Below are positions 1-6,574 of a DNA stretch of 30,160 bases, in pieces. The stretch is from W1P20-047 sp051878795. GTDB taxonomy: Bacteria > Actinomycetota > Coriobacteriia > Coriobacteriales > Eggerthellaceae. The stretch lies in NCBI GenBank assembly GCA_051878795.1, contig JBJEKU010000003.1, positions 1 to 30,160 on the forward strand, written 5' to 3'. Position numbers and translations under genes: made by a program. The notes under the pieces were generated by a model, which searched no databases, was not told where the DNA came from, and saw only the letters and a list, made by a program, of their open reading frames with translations. Position 1 is the stretch's first letter, and each line of letters begins with the position of its first letter.

Positions 1-330
1 GGCATCCTGCAGGAAATAACGCCCAACCAGAAAAGAGAGCGAGCAGCCCAGGCTCATGGAAAGCCAGCAGAGCAAGGTTCCCTCTACCGGACCGAAGACC
101 AATCCCGCGAATATCGCGAACACGACACCCGGAAGGGCGAGTACCACGCATCCCACGAAGGAGATGACCACATAGAGCGCCGCTGCCAGGATGGGACGCT
201 CACCGACCATCGCAGCCAAACCGTCCATCAGGGTGCCGTCGGAAATCATTTCCGACCACCCGAAGATATGGTTCAGAACGAAGAGGATCACCACCGCAGC
301 GATAAAAATCCAGAGTTTAGCATTGCGCAT
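1..330 (-). CDS. TVP38/TMEM64 (VTT/SNARE-associated) family membrane protein, partial (3' end outside window)
   Basis: Reading down from an ATG at 328-330, an open frame of 110 codons continues to the window edge, so the C-terminal part is missing. An AAGGA ribosome site lies about 10 nt upstream. The visible part has one N-terminal membrane segment (residues about 5-20). It is followed by the start of a VTT-type domain: a long hydrophobic stretch ending in ALPGVVFAIFAGLVFGP, then a second ending in FLVGRYF. This Pro-Gly, AG-x-x-FG, G-R-Y/F pattern is typical of TVP38/TMEM64 proteins such as E. coli YdjX and YdjZ. These are DedA-superfamily inner-membrane proteins thought to act in lipid or ion transport; their substrates are mostly unknown. 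It follows another TVP38 gene after a 127-bp gap that holds a terminator-like hairpin. Family assignment is fairly sure; function is not. Confidence 0.75.
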   Translation of the reverse strand, partial: MRNAKLWIFIAAVVILFVLNHIFGWSEMISDGTLMDGLAAMVGERPILAAALYVVISFVGCVVLALPGVVFAIFAGLVFGPVEGTLLCWLSMSLGCSLSFLVGRYFLQDA

Positions 331-400
331 GCTTCAAAGTCCTTCCAAAGCCGGCATCCGAACGAGCAGGGATCAGCAGGGACGGAAAGCGGCTTTCATG

Positions 401-434
401 AAAGAAGCGAGCAGGCGCTCTGCCTGCCCGCTTC
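401..434 (-). terminator. Intrinsic terminator-like hairpin between the two TVP38 genes
   Basis: A 13-bp stem (404-416 with 422-434, 5-nt loop) pairs fully in the minus-strand RNA, with one G-U wobble. A short UUUC run follows. It lies 24 bp after the stop of the upstream TVP38 gene and about 70 bp before the start of the next. It would reduce, or by readthrough set, expression of the distal gene. Confidence 0.6.
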
Positions 435-457
435 GCCGGCAATCGACGACCGAACAC

Positions 458-1636
458 CTAGTTCGCTGCGTCGGTCATGGTCTCGATGCGGGTTGAGTCG
501 TCCTGGGACTCTTCCATCATGTCGCTATGACGCGACTTGAAGATAGTGCGGATCATCACGATCAATGCGAATACTGCGAACAGGATGAGCAAGCCGGTTA
601 CGAAGGTCTTCGCACTGCCGGTGAGCATGCCGCCCACATAGGAGTACACGATAGTGGCGGGCAGCTGGCCGATACCGGTTGCCACGAAGAAGTCCAAGAA
701 GCTCATGCCGGTCAGGCCTGCTGCATAGGAAACGTAGTCGAAGGACATGAAGGGCAGCAGACGGCAGACGATGATGGCATGCTTGCCGTAGCGCTCGAAG
801 AACTTGTCAACGCTCTTCAGGGCGGTGTTGGACACGAAATACGCAACCGCATCGCGACCGAGGAATCGCGCGATGAAGAAGCAGATGGCCGCACCCGCCA
901 TGGCGGAAGACCATGACAGGATGGCGCCCTGCCACCAACCGAAGATGCCCGCATTGGAGAAAGTGATCAGGAAGGCGGGGATGGGGGCTGCCAGGGACTG
1001 CAGGATCATGAGCAGGAAGGAGACCACTGCAGCATAGGGGCCGTAAGACCTGATGAGCTCCTTCACGTAGTCGATATTGCCCGAACCGAGCCTGGACATG
1101 ATATAGCCCATTTCGTTGCGGCATTCGGGGATACAGCACAGGACAACGATCAGGGCGCACACGACCAGAATGGTAATGGTGCGGGAAAGGCGCGCAGTAC
1201 GCTGCATCTTAGCCTTATCGGGGTCGGGGTCGTATTCGAAGTGCTTGGGATGCTTCACTTCGTAGGCGAGGATGATGCCGAAACCAACCACGATAATGCC
1301 CGTAACCAGGATACGCAGGAAACTCAGGGAAAGATGCGGCATGAACAAACCCTGGCGCAGGAAGGATGCCACAGAGGTCATGATGCCCACCCACGTGGGG
1401 CCACGGAACATTAGGCCGCACATCACGAACGCGAGGACGCCGTACGCAGTCGTCTTCGCACCGGCGTTTTCCCATTTCATCTTCTTACCGAACAGAATGA
1501 GCAGGATACTCAACGCGATAAAGCAGCCGTAGAAGACCAGACCGACATTGAAGTACAGCTTCCAAAAACCGTAGCAGAACATCGCCAGGGTCAACGACCA
1601 CAGGAAGGCGTTGAACACCCAAGAGAAGTATTTCAC
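458..1636 (-). CDS. TVP38/TMEM64 family protein with extra N-terminal multi-spanning domain
   Basis: This is an integral membrane protein of 392 aa. The GTG at 1634-1636 is chosen as start because a strong AAAGGAG lies 6 nt before it. Translation could open upstream to 1702, but those 22 residues are hydrophilic and lack a ribosome site. The C-terminal half (about 195-365) is a TVP38/VTT domain, with AAPIPAFLITFSNAGIFG, ARFLGRDAV, CRLLPFMSFDYVSYAAGL and GQLPATIVYSYVGG. The N-terminal half adds about five hydrophobic segments that I do not recognise, so the protein is nearly twice the length of YdjX or YdjZ (about 230 aa). A charged linker (HPKHFEYDPDPDK) separates the halves, and the tail is acidic and cytoplasmic-looking. 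It sits 114 bp after the YdjY-like lipoprotein gene and upstream of a second TVP38 gene, which gives the same gene content as E. coli ydjXYZ. The transported species is unknown. Confidence 0.8.
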   Translation of the reverse strand: MKYFSWVFNAFLWSLTLAMFCYGFWKLYFNVGLVFYGCFIALSILLILFGKKMKWENAGAKTTAYGVLAFVMCGLMFRGPTWVGIMTSVASFLRQGLFMPHLSLSFLRILVTGIIVVGFGIILAYEVKHPKHFEYDPDPDKAKMQRTARLSRTITILVVCALIVVLCCIPECRNEMGYIMSRLGSGNIDYVKELIRSYGPYAAVVSFLLMILQSLAAPIPAFLITFSNAGIFGWWQGAILSWSSAMAGAAICFFIARFLGRDAVAYFVSNTALKSVDKFFERYGKHAIIVCRLLPFMSFDYVSYAAGLTGMSFLDFFVATGIGQLPATIVYSYVGGMLTGSAKTFVTGLLILFAVFALIVMIRTIFKSRHSDMMEESQDDSTRIETMTDAAN

Positions 1637-1677
1637 TCGATTCTCCTTTACATGGTTTACATATCGATTCGCACGCA

Positions 1678-1695
1678 GACCCCCTTTCGGGGGCC
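1678..1695 (-). other. Small GC hairpin in the lipoprotein-TVP38 intergenic RNA
   Basis: CCCCC (1680-1684) pairs with GGGGG (1689-1693) across a 4-nt loop that reads GAAA (a GNRA tetraloop) in the minus-strand RNA. No U-tract follows on the minus strand. It is more likely an mRNA-stability or weak attenuation element than a terminator. Confidence 0.4.
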
Positions 1696-1750
1696 TACGC
1701 AATGTGAGGGGATTGATTCACACCACCGGGGAGGCAGCGGTAAATCCGTT

Positions 1751-2470
1751 TTATTCGGCAGGACGGAAGGTCACGATGACATAGGTGCCGTCGGAAGGCA
1801 GCACGTCGCCATTGCCATAGAACAGGTCGGGCTTGTTGTTGGTGGTGCCGGTTACCCAAGTTGCGTCAGAGGTGATGCCGGTAGCGCAGCTGTCCAGGCA
1901 GACAACGCAACCGGTGTTGTTGGCCTCGGCGCTTGCAAGGTTGCCACCGAAACGGTAGTCGGAAACATAGTCGCCTTCAGTGCACTTGACGATGTCCTGG
2001 AAGGGGATTTCGTCCTGGCCTTCCCACTTGACGGTGATGTTCAGCTTGTCGCCCTCAACAGCCTTGCCTTCGCCTTCGGGTGCCTTCATATCTTCGGCAA
2101 CCAGGTTGTCACCAGGGGTGAAACCCGCATCGAGCATTGCCTGATAGAATTCCTTTTCGTCGCCAAGGCCGCGCAGGATGGACTTCTCGCCGTTGGAACC
2201 GCCTTCGTAGACGACACCATGACGGGTGCTCTCAGTGAAGAAGACCTCGTTCACTTCAGCCAGATAGCGGACTTCGCTGTCAGTGACGGTGATGGGGTTT
2301 TCGGGGGTGGGGTCTTCGATGCCTTCAGTCGCCTCTGCTGCAGCGGTTTCCTTAGCGGTATCATCGGTGGCAGTATCCTCCGCTGCATTGGAAGAGCAGC
2401 CTGCCATCAGGAAGAGAGCCAGGGAAGCAGCGCATGCGCAGAGCAGTGCGGCGAACTTGTTACGGGACAT
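1751..2470 (-). CDS. YdjY-domain lipoprotein
   Basis: This is a 239-aa exported lipoprotein. A basic start (MSRNK), a hydrophobic core and the lipobox LMAGC place the lipidated Cys at 25, followed by an acidic, Ala/Thr-rich linker to about residue 58. The rest resembles the YdjY domain as I recall it. It has RYLAEVN, STRHGVVYEGGSNGEK, FGGNLASA, a cysteine cluster TGCVVCLDSC (C188, C191, C195) and a C-terminal DVLPSDGTYVIVTF. YdjY of E. coli is encoded between two TVP38 proteins, YdjX and YdjZ. Here too the next two genes are TVP38 proteins, which supports the call. The C-x2-C-x3-C cluster plus C163 could bind a metal, a metalloid or an Fe-S cluster outside the membrane, but that is inference. 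An AAGGAG ribosome site precedes the ATG, and the gene probably has its own promoter at 2648-2677. The biochemical role is unknown. Confidence 0.7.
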   Translation of the reverse strand: MSRNKFAALLCACAASLALFLMAGCSSNAAEDTATDDTAKETAAAEATEGIEDPTPENPITVTDSEVRYLAEVNEVFFTESTRHGVVYEGGSNGEKSILRGLGDEKEFYQAMLDAGFTPGDNLVAEDMKAPEGEGKAVEGDKLNITVKWEGQDEIPFQDIVKCTEGDYVSDYRFGGNLASAEANNTGCVVCLDSCATGITSDATWVTGTTNNKPDLFYGNGDVLPSDGTYVIVTFRPAE

Positions 2471-2592
2471 GTTCTTTCTCCTTCGTGTTATGCATTCTTT
2501 TTTTCTTACATGAACGGTTCTCTTCCCTCACAAACAGAACCGATACAGTAGAAAACTGTCTGGAAGAATAGGAAACGCAATTTGAAAAACTA

Positions 2593-2619
2593 ATAATAAT
2601 TACTTGATATAATTATTAT
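2593..2619. promoter_or_regulatory. Operator-like 10-bp perfect inverted repeat
   Basis: ATAATAATTA (2593-2602) and TAATTATTAT (2610-2619) are exact reverse complements separated by 7 bp. The dyad lies about 20-50 nt downstream of the predicted transcription start of the lipoprotein gene, a position suited to a repressor that blocks elongation. As RNA it would be an A-U hairpin without a following U-tract, so a protein-binding site is more likely than a terminator. Confidence 0.5.
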
Positions 2620-2647
2620 CTAATCGCGCTCATTCTTAACCGTTGCG

Positions 2648-2677
2648 ATTAAAACACCCTGCAAGAAGATAAGTCAA
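2648..2677 (-). promoter_or_regulatory. Sigma-70 type promoter for the lipoprotein-TVP38 genes
   Basis: On the minus strand, TTGACT (2677-2672; 5 of 6 to consensus) and TTTAAT (2653-2648) are 18 bp apart. An eight-A tract (UP-element-like) lies immediately upstream. The predicted start is near 2641, giving a leader of about 170 nt. Confidence 0.6.
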
Positions 2678-2747
2678 TCGTTTTTTTTGCTCGGTATTAT
2701 CAGTTTTGATAGCTATTTGGATATCAGAAATACCTTAAGATACAGGG

Positions 2748-2768
2748 TGAATACCTGCGCTGAATACC
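2748..2768. repeat. Direct repeat TGAATACC x2, possible activator site
   Basis: TGAATACC occurs at 2748-2755 and again at 2761-2768, 13 bp apart start to start. A diverged third copy (GAAATACC) is at 2727-2734. They lie upstream of the -35 box of the promoter at 2648-2677. Direct repeats slightly over one helical turn apart are common for response-regulator binding, but no regulator is encoded nearby. Confidence 0.35.
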
Positions 2769-2857
2769 CGCCCTTTCAAACAAAATTCCAGCTTTCAGCA
2801 ACTTCGAAAAACAATGGATCCTATGGATGATCCGTATCATAATTTCGATAATTTTTT

Positions 2858-4948
2858 TCAGGAAAAAGAACTATCTCGTCCCATATGGAAATCGGCGAAC
2901 GTCGTCTTCTCCAACAACGCGCCGCCGCAACTCGACCCGCAACCTGCAGCGCAGCTGTAGCAGATCGGATTGGTTCGGATAATCCTCTTCTCAATAGGCG
3001 AACGGGCGATATCGAAGACGGTAAGCGGCTTTCTTCCCTCGCCATCCATGATAGGCAAGCCCAGCACGTGGTTGCATTCGCAATCGTAGAGGGTTCCATC
3101 CCAATCGACATCAACCTGGGTCCGACACATCATATGGGCTACAACGGCTCCATTGTAGTTTTCGGAGAGGAGCTTCAGGTAATAGTCCATCTTGCCCGCA
3201 CGGTCAAGTTTTTGGGCGAACCTGCCGAGCGTATAGTTATTGAACGCATACAGCCCATTGAATTCCACTCCCTGACTCTCCCTCAAGCGGACCGCATAGA
3301 AGTCGCGCAATTCCCTCTGGTCGGGCGGAAGGAAGGGACCATCCACGTTGTATACCAGGTCGATCTGCAATTCCGGATCGACCCCATAGCCCAGGGCATT
3401 CAGGGATCGCAACTGCCCGATAATCGCCCTGAACGATCCCTCGCCACGCTGGCTATCGCATCCCGCCTCGTCGTAATAAGGCAGGCTGCAAACGAGCTTC
3501 ACCTTGTTGCGTGCGTACGCTTCCTTGAAATGGGTATATTCGGGATTACCCAAGATAACCAGGTTGCTGCGCACAATCACCTGCTCGGCAATCCCGCTCG
3601 CCCGATCCAGGAACCATTCGAAATGCGGATTCATTTCAGGGGAGCCACCGGTGATGTCCATCACCTTGTATCCGCCCGATGCGAACGCGTCCAGCACGGC
3701 CTGCATGGTCTGCCTGCTCATCTGCTCGGCGCGTTTTGGACCGCATTCCAGGAAGCAGTGGCTGCACGCGAGGTTACAGGTGTAACCCACATTGACTTGC
3801 ATGGTTTCCATCCCTGCGCTCGAAAGCAGGTCCTTGTCGTGGACGCGCTCGCAGAAAGGCGCAATTCCCAAGGCCCCATGCCTGCGTTCCAATTCGGGCA
3901 GGTCGACCTTGCACTTGCCCCGTGAAAGCTCAAGGGCGTGCTGCGCCTGCTCGAAACGATAAGGCCCCAGATGGTCGCCCTTCGGGCTGATGCTGAAATG
4001 AGGGGCGTAGCGGCTTTCGGAGAGCACGGTTGCCATATTGCCGCTGATGGCGACCGGACGGCCCTTGATCAAGCGTACTTCGGAAGACAAGTCGAAGTAG
4101 CGCTTGTTTTCAGGAAGGGTCCCCAGATACGTAGCGGTCTGCCCGTAATATTCTTCCCTATCCTCCAGATTCGCGGACTTCACCGCACGGATGGTCCTGC
4201 TGGAAAAACCGATGCAGCCCAGCTTGGTTGCGATACGGAAGTCGCCGATATGCAGTTCCTCGCAGGACACCTCGTAGAAGGCCCTGATCCCGCAATCGGC
4301 GAGCATGCGACGGAAGTCCTCGATGTACAACGCCCCGGAAAGGCATTCCCCACGCAGGATGGGATCGTCATAGAAGCCTTCTGGAACGCGCCTATCTGCG
4401 AACACGTCGGAAAAGTACAGTTCCCCGCCCGGCTTGAGCACACGGAATACCTCTTTGAACAGCTGCTCTTTGAACGGGGAAAGGTTCACGACGCAATTGG
4501 AGATGACCAGGTCGACGCTCGCGCTGGGGACATCCACCATATCCTCGATGAAGCCCTCGATAAAGGTGACGTTCGACTTGGCATAGCCGAAGCGCTCCCG
4601 ATGCGACTCTTCGAAGCTCTTCACAAAGTCCAACTGCGAAGGGGTCATGTCGATTCCTATCACATGTCCCCACTCACCCACCAGCTGGCTTGCGACATAC
4701 ACGTCGCGTCCGGTACCGCAGCCTAAGTCGAGCACCGTCGCTCCCTCGAGATCCATGGGGATGGGAGAACCGCATCCATAGAAGCGTGCGATTACTTGCG
4801 GATCGACGTTCTTAAGCGCATCGATCACGTACTTAGGAGGCGCCGATGCCGAACAGCAGGTCGCATCGGTGCTTAAATCGTCGCTTCCCTTCAGAAGCTC
4901 GCCATAATAACGGCGGATCTGATCCCTCACGCGGTCATCGCTTGCCAT
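2858..4948 (-). CDS. ArsM-ArsS fusion: arsenite S-adenosylmethionine methyltransferase joined to a Cys-rich radical SAM enzyme
   Basis: This is a 696-aa two-domain cytoplasmic enzyme. Residues 1-255 are an ArsM-type methyltransferase. They contain a Cys pair (ATCCSAS, C31/C32), GCGSPIP, SAM motif I (VLDLGCGTGRD, 72-82), ISNCVVNLSP (C152) and RGECLSGAL (C202). Three separated cysteine sites of this kind bind As(III) in known ArsM. Residues from about 380 onward are an ArsS-like radical SAM enzyme. They contain the cluster CNLACSHC (C391, C395, C398), MDITGGSPEMNPHF and a C-terminal Cys-rich stretch CYSCAAGCGSSCGG (C663, C666, C670, C674). ArsM and ArsS are normally separate proteins and are implicated together in arsenosugar formation. 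Residues 255-375 bridge the two. The ATG follows GGAAGG and AGGGG. A strong terminator lies just upstream (4976-5000), so expression may depend on readthrough from the CobW gene. Another thiophilic metalloid such as selenium cannot be excluded as substrate. Confidence 0.85.
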   Translation of the reverse strand: MASDDRVRDQIRRYYGELLKGSDDLSTDATCCSASAPPKYVIDALKNVDPQVIARFYGCGSPIPMDLEGATVLDLGCGTGRDVYVASQLVGEWGHVIGIDMTPSQLDFVKSFEESHRERFGYAKSNVTFIEGFIEDMVDVPSASVDLVISNCVVNLSPFKEQLFKEVFRVLKPGGELYFSDVFADRRVPEGFYDDPILRGECLSGALYIEDFRRMLADCGIRAFYEVSCEELHIGDFRIATKLGCIGFSSRTIRAVKSANLEDREEYYGQTATYLGTLPENKRYFDLSSEVRLIKGRPVAISGNMATVLSESRYAPHFSISPKGDHLGPYRFEQAQHALELSRGKCKVDLPELERRHGALGIAPFCERVHDKDLLSSAGMETMQVNVGYTCNLACSHCFLECGPKRAEQMSRQTMQAVLDAFASGGYKVMDITGGSPEMNPHFEWFLDRASGIAEQVIVRSNLVILGNPEYTHFKEAYARNKVKLVCSLPYYDEAGCDSQRGEGSFRAIIGQLRSLNALGYGVDPELQIDLVYNVDGPFLPPDQRELRDFYAVRLRESQGVEFNGLYAFNNYTLGRFAQKLDRAGKMDYYLKLLSENYNGAVVAHMMCRTQVDVDWDGTLYDCECNHVLGLPIMDGEGRKPLTVFDIARSPIEKRIIRTNPICYSCAAGCGSSCGGALLEKTTFADFHMGRDSSFS

Positions 4949-4975
4949 GCGGGCACCCCTAACCTTCCTTGCACG

Positions 4976-5000
4976 AAAAAGCGCGGCGGAAACGCCGCGC
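4976..5000 (-). terminator. Strong intrinsic terminator after the CobW-type gene
   Basis: In the minus-strand RNA, GCGCGGCG pairs with CGCCGCGC across a 4-nt loop (stem 4981-4988 with 4993-5000). Five U residues follow directly (4976-4980). It begins about 20 bp after the upstream stop codon, and its U-tract ends only 27 bp before the ATG of the ArsM-ArsS gene. That leaves no room for a separate promoter between them. Confidence 0.8.
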
Positions 5001-5020
5001 CGGACACGCCTTCTACTCCC

Positions 5021-6178
5021 CTAGCGGCCTTCGTCTGTCATCCCGAAGCACTCGGTGAAGAACACCTGGCAATCCAGGCCATGCTGATCGCACACTTCAT
5101 CGAGCGCGTCGTCCATCAACCGTGCTAGGGGACGCGACTCGCAAACCGCACGGGCGTTGATAATCATGCTCATCCTGTCATGACCGCATTCGAAGACGGC
5201 AGCCTGCTCGATGTCGTAATCGACGCCGATGAGCGAGCATTTGTTGAAATCCCCCTCGCCGGCAGTCGCGAAGGTCTTCAGGTGAGGGACATTGCGCTTG
5301 CGCTCGATCAACCCCATGCGGATGCCTTCGATAAGGTCCTCCACCACCGCATTGCAATCCATTTCGGAGCCGTCGAGGGTCTTCAGGAACATGCGCCTGT
5401 TGTACCAGGTCAACTTCCCCTCCGCTTCGAAGAACTTCTCATCATAGCGGACCGAGAAATTCTTGAGAGCACTTTCATGGGAGACGATAAAGCCCGCTAA
5501 TTCCTCGATACCGGTCTTTTCCAGGGCGGAGATGACCATCACGGGCACATCGGGGCATGCCTCCTTTAGGAAGGAAACGTAGCGATCGATGTCCGCTTCC
5601 TCCAGCAGATCCGCCTTGTTCAAAACGATCAGGTCGGCTTCCTCCAGCTGCAGCTTCAGCAGATACACCAGCTCTTCGGGCAGATGGATGTCGGCCTTTT
5701 CCGGCATGATCATGCGCAAGCGCTCGGGGTCCACGATGACAGTGAAAGGAGCGAGCGTGAATTCCCCGGCACATTCGTCCGCCAGGCGATGGTATACATG
5801 GTCGAGCGCACCCACACCGCAGCCGGGGATATCGGACATGACGAAGAAGGCACCCTCCCGGTCGCGCAGGCGACGAACCTTGTCTATCACGTTGTCCATC
5901 TGATAGCAGATGCAACCCGAGGCTATTTCCTCGATGGTGCAGCCCTTTGTCTGGGTAAGCTTGGTATCCACCAGATTCGCACCCAGGTCGTTCGCAATCA
6001 GGGCGACCTTCCCATAAGCTCGGTCCATATACTCTGCCAAGGCAATCATCGTGGTGGTCTTGCCAGCACCCAGGAAACCGCTCACCACCATGAAACGGAC
6101 GCAGTCGGACCCATCGCACGGGCCGGGCCGGCCGTTTTGCAGGGATGTCTTGGGGGGAACGCAGGTATTCTCGCTCAT
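5021..6178 (-). CDS. CobW/COG0523-type G3E GTPase, possible metallochaperone
   Basis: This is a 385-aa GTPase of the CobW/HypB/UreG class. These proteins use GTP to load metals or service metal and corrinoid enzymes. Walker A is GFLGAGKTTT (34-43), Walker B is DIPGCG (116-121) and the guanine-specificity motif is NKAD (187-190). The family metal motif GCICC is altered here to GCICY (C89, C91, Y92). The N-terminus carries extra cysteines (C6, C21, C26). The region after about 260 does not resemble the usual CobW C-terminal domain; it includes CNAVVEDLI, NKCSLIG and FECGHDR. The start at 6176-6178 (MSENTC) was chosen because the 30 codons upstream read as non-protein-like and a structured leader lies there; its ribosome site is weak. 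It is first in the metalloid cluster and is followed by a terminator and the ArsM-ArsS gene. The client protein or metal is unknown. Confidence 0.75.
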   Translation of the reverse strand: MSENTCVPPKTSLQNGRPGPCDGSDCVRFMVVSGFLGAGKTTTMIALAEYMDRAYGKVALIANDLGANLVDTKLTQTKGCTIEEIASGCICYQMDNVIDKVRRLRDREGAFFVMSDIPGCGVGALDHVYHRLADECAGEFTLAPFTVIVDPERLRMIMPEKADIHLPEELVYLLKLQLEEADLIVLNKADLLEEADIDRYVSFLKEACPDVPVMVISALEKTGIEELAGFIVSHESALKNFSVRYDEKFFEAEGKLTWYNRRMFLKTLDGSEMDCNAVVEDLIEGIRMGLIERKRNVPHLKTFATAGEGDFNKCSLIGVDYDIEQAAVFECGHDRMSMIINARAVCESRPLARLMDDALDEVCDQHGLDCQVFFTECFGMTDEGR

Positions 6179-6203
6179 CTTGCTCTTACTCGCTTCGCTC
6201 GGT

Positions 6204-6250
6204 GTCCGGCAAATGCCCAGGAGCTGCACGCAAGATGCGCGATGCCGGAC
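6204..6250 (-). promoter_or_regulatory. Structured 5' leader hairpin before the CobW-type gene
   Basis: In the minus-strand RNA, GUCCGGCA (6250-6243) pairs perfectly with UGCCGGAC (6211-6204). The 31-nt interior contains a further 5-bp hairpin (GCGCA/UGCGU, 6240-6228). The outer stem ends 25 nt before the start codon. No U-tract follows, so control of translation is more likely than termination. No known riboswitch class was recognised. Confidence 0.4.
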
Positions 6251-6352
6251 CGAAGCCTCGAACGGCACTCACGCCTACGGACCTTCGAAGGCCCAGCCGA
6301 TGCGGGCAAGGAGCACAGCAGGCATAACGGCGTCCATTCCTGAGCGCGATGG

Positions 6353-6381
6353 ATTATAACCGAGCGCAGGCAGGGCGTCGG
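6353..6381 (-). promoter_or_regulatory. Candidate promoter for the CobW-type gene
   Basis: A perfect TATAAT (minus strand, 6358-6353) lies 17 bp from a poor -35 (CCGACG, 6381-6376). A weak -35 suggests dependence on an activator, and the dyad at 6388-6406 is placed just upstream of it. Confidence 0.45.
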
Positions 6382-6387
6382 CATCCG

Positions 6388-6406
6388 GTTGGACCAATCG
6401 ACCAAC
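6388..6406. promoter_or_regulatory. Operator-like repeat upstream of the CobW-gene promoter
   Basis: On the minus strand GTTGG and CCAAC are inverted repeats around 9 bp. The same segment contains the direct repeat TTGGTC-GA-TTGGTC. Its centre is about 50 bp upstream of the predicted transcription start, a typical activator position. Confidence 0.4.
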
Positions 6407-6463
6407 ATTCGCGGATGAGCGTGATTTTTCGCGTCTGACCTGGTGTTTTATATTTGTTTCTTT

Positions 6464-6478
6464 AATCTGTATCAGATT
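6464..6478. promoter_or_regulatory. Inverted repeat AATCTG-N3-CAGATT
   Basis: This is a perfect 6-bp dyad with a 3-bp spacer in the AT-rich part of the hisI to CobW-gene gap. It is a possible transcription-factor site; the regulator is not identifiable. Confidence 0.35.
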
Positions 6479-6521
6479 TTCCGATAGATTAGAGACCATT
6501 CTTCACTCCCTCGGAACGCAC

Positions 6522-6551
6522 GTCCGCCCGGCGGATATGCGCCGGGCGGAC
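6522..6551 (-). terminator. Hairpin terminator at the end of the his operon
   Basis: A perfect 12-bp GC-rich stem (GTCCGCCCGGCG, 6522-6533, with 6540-6551; 6-nt loop) begins 23 bp after the hisI stop. The sequence after the stem is not U-rich, so it may act as a weak or factor-assisted terminator, or protect the 3' end. Confidence 0.55.
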
Positions 6552-6574
6552 AGGTCGATCGATCGGGTTGGTGC

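Larger units (their letters stand above)
2471..2857 (-). promoter_or_regulatory. AT-rich regulatory region upstream of the lipoprotein/TVP38 unit
   Basis: This 387-bp stretch has no gene and is markedly AT-richer than its surroundings. On the minus strand it holds, in order: the weak 3' end of the ArsM-ArsS gene, without a convincing terminator; direct repeats at 2748-2755 and 2761-2768; an A-tract (2681-2688) beside a good promoter; a 10-bp dyad downstream of that promoter; and a leader of about 170 nt ending in the AAGGAG of the lipoprotein gene. Confidence 0.6.
6179..6574 (-). promoter_or_regulatory. Intergenic region hisI to CobW gene: terminator, dyads, promoter, structured leader
   Basis: This 396-bp stretch has no convincing gene. 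Going down the minus strand it contains the his operon terminator (6522-6551), an AT-rich stretch with the dyad AATCTG-TAT-CAGATT (6464-6478), a second repeat-bearing dyad (6388-6406), a TATAAT promoter (6353-6358) and a leader of about 165 nt. The leader includes a 20-codon open frame (6275-6337) and an 8-bp long-range stem (6204-6211 with 6243-6250) close to the CobW-gene start. Confidence 0.6.

Noticed and set aside
2858..2860. The TGA ending the ArsM-ArsS gene as a possible selenocysteine codon
   Set aside because: Related radical SAM proteins sometimes use selenocysteine, but all C-terminal cysteine positions are already present and the frame after the TGA is short and without motif.
6179..6360. 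Cobalamin riboswitch before the CobW-type gene
   Set aside because: No B12-box-like sequence or matching core could be found in the leader by eye.
6275..6499. A 74-codon minus-strand frame with a fair ribosome site upstream of the CobW gene
   Set aside because: Its start lies upstream of the likely TATAAT promoter, it crosses the dyads, and its sequence is not protein-like.
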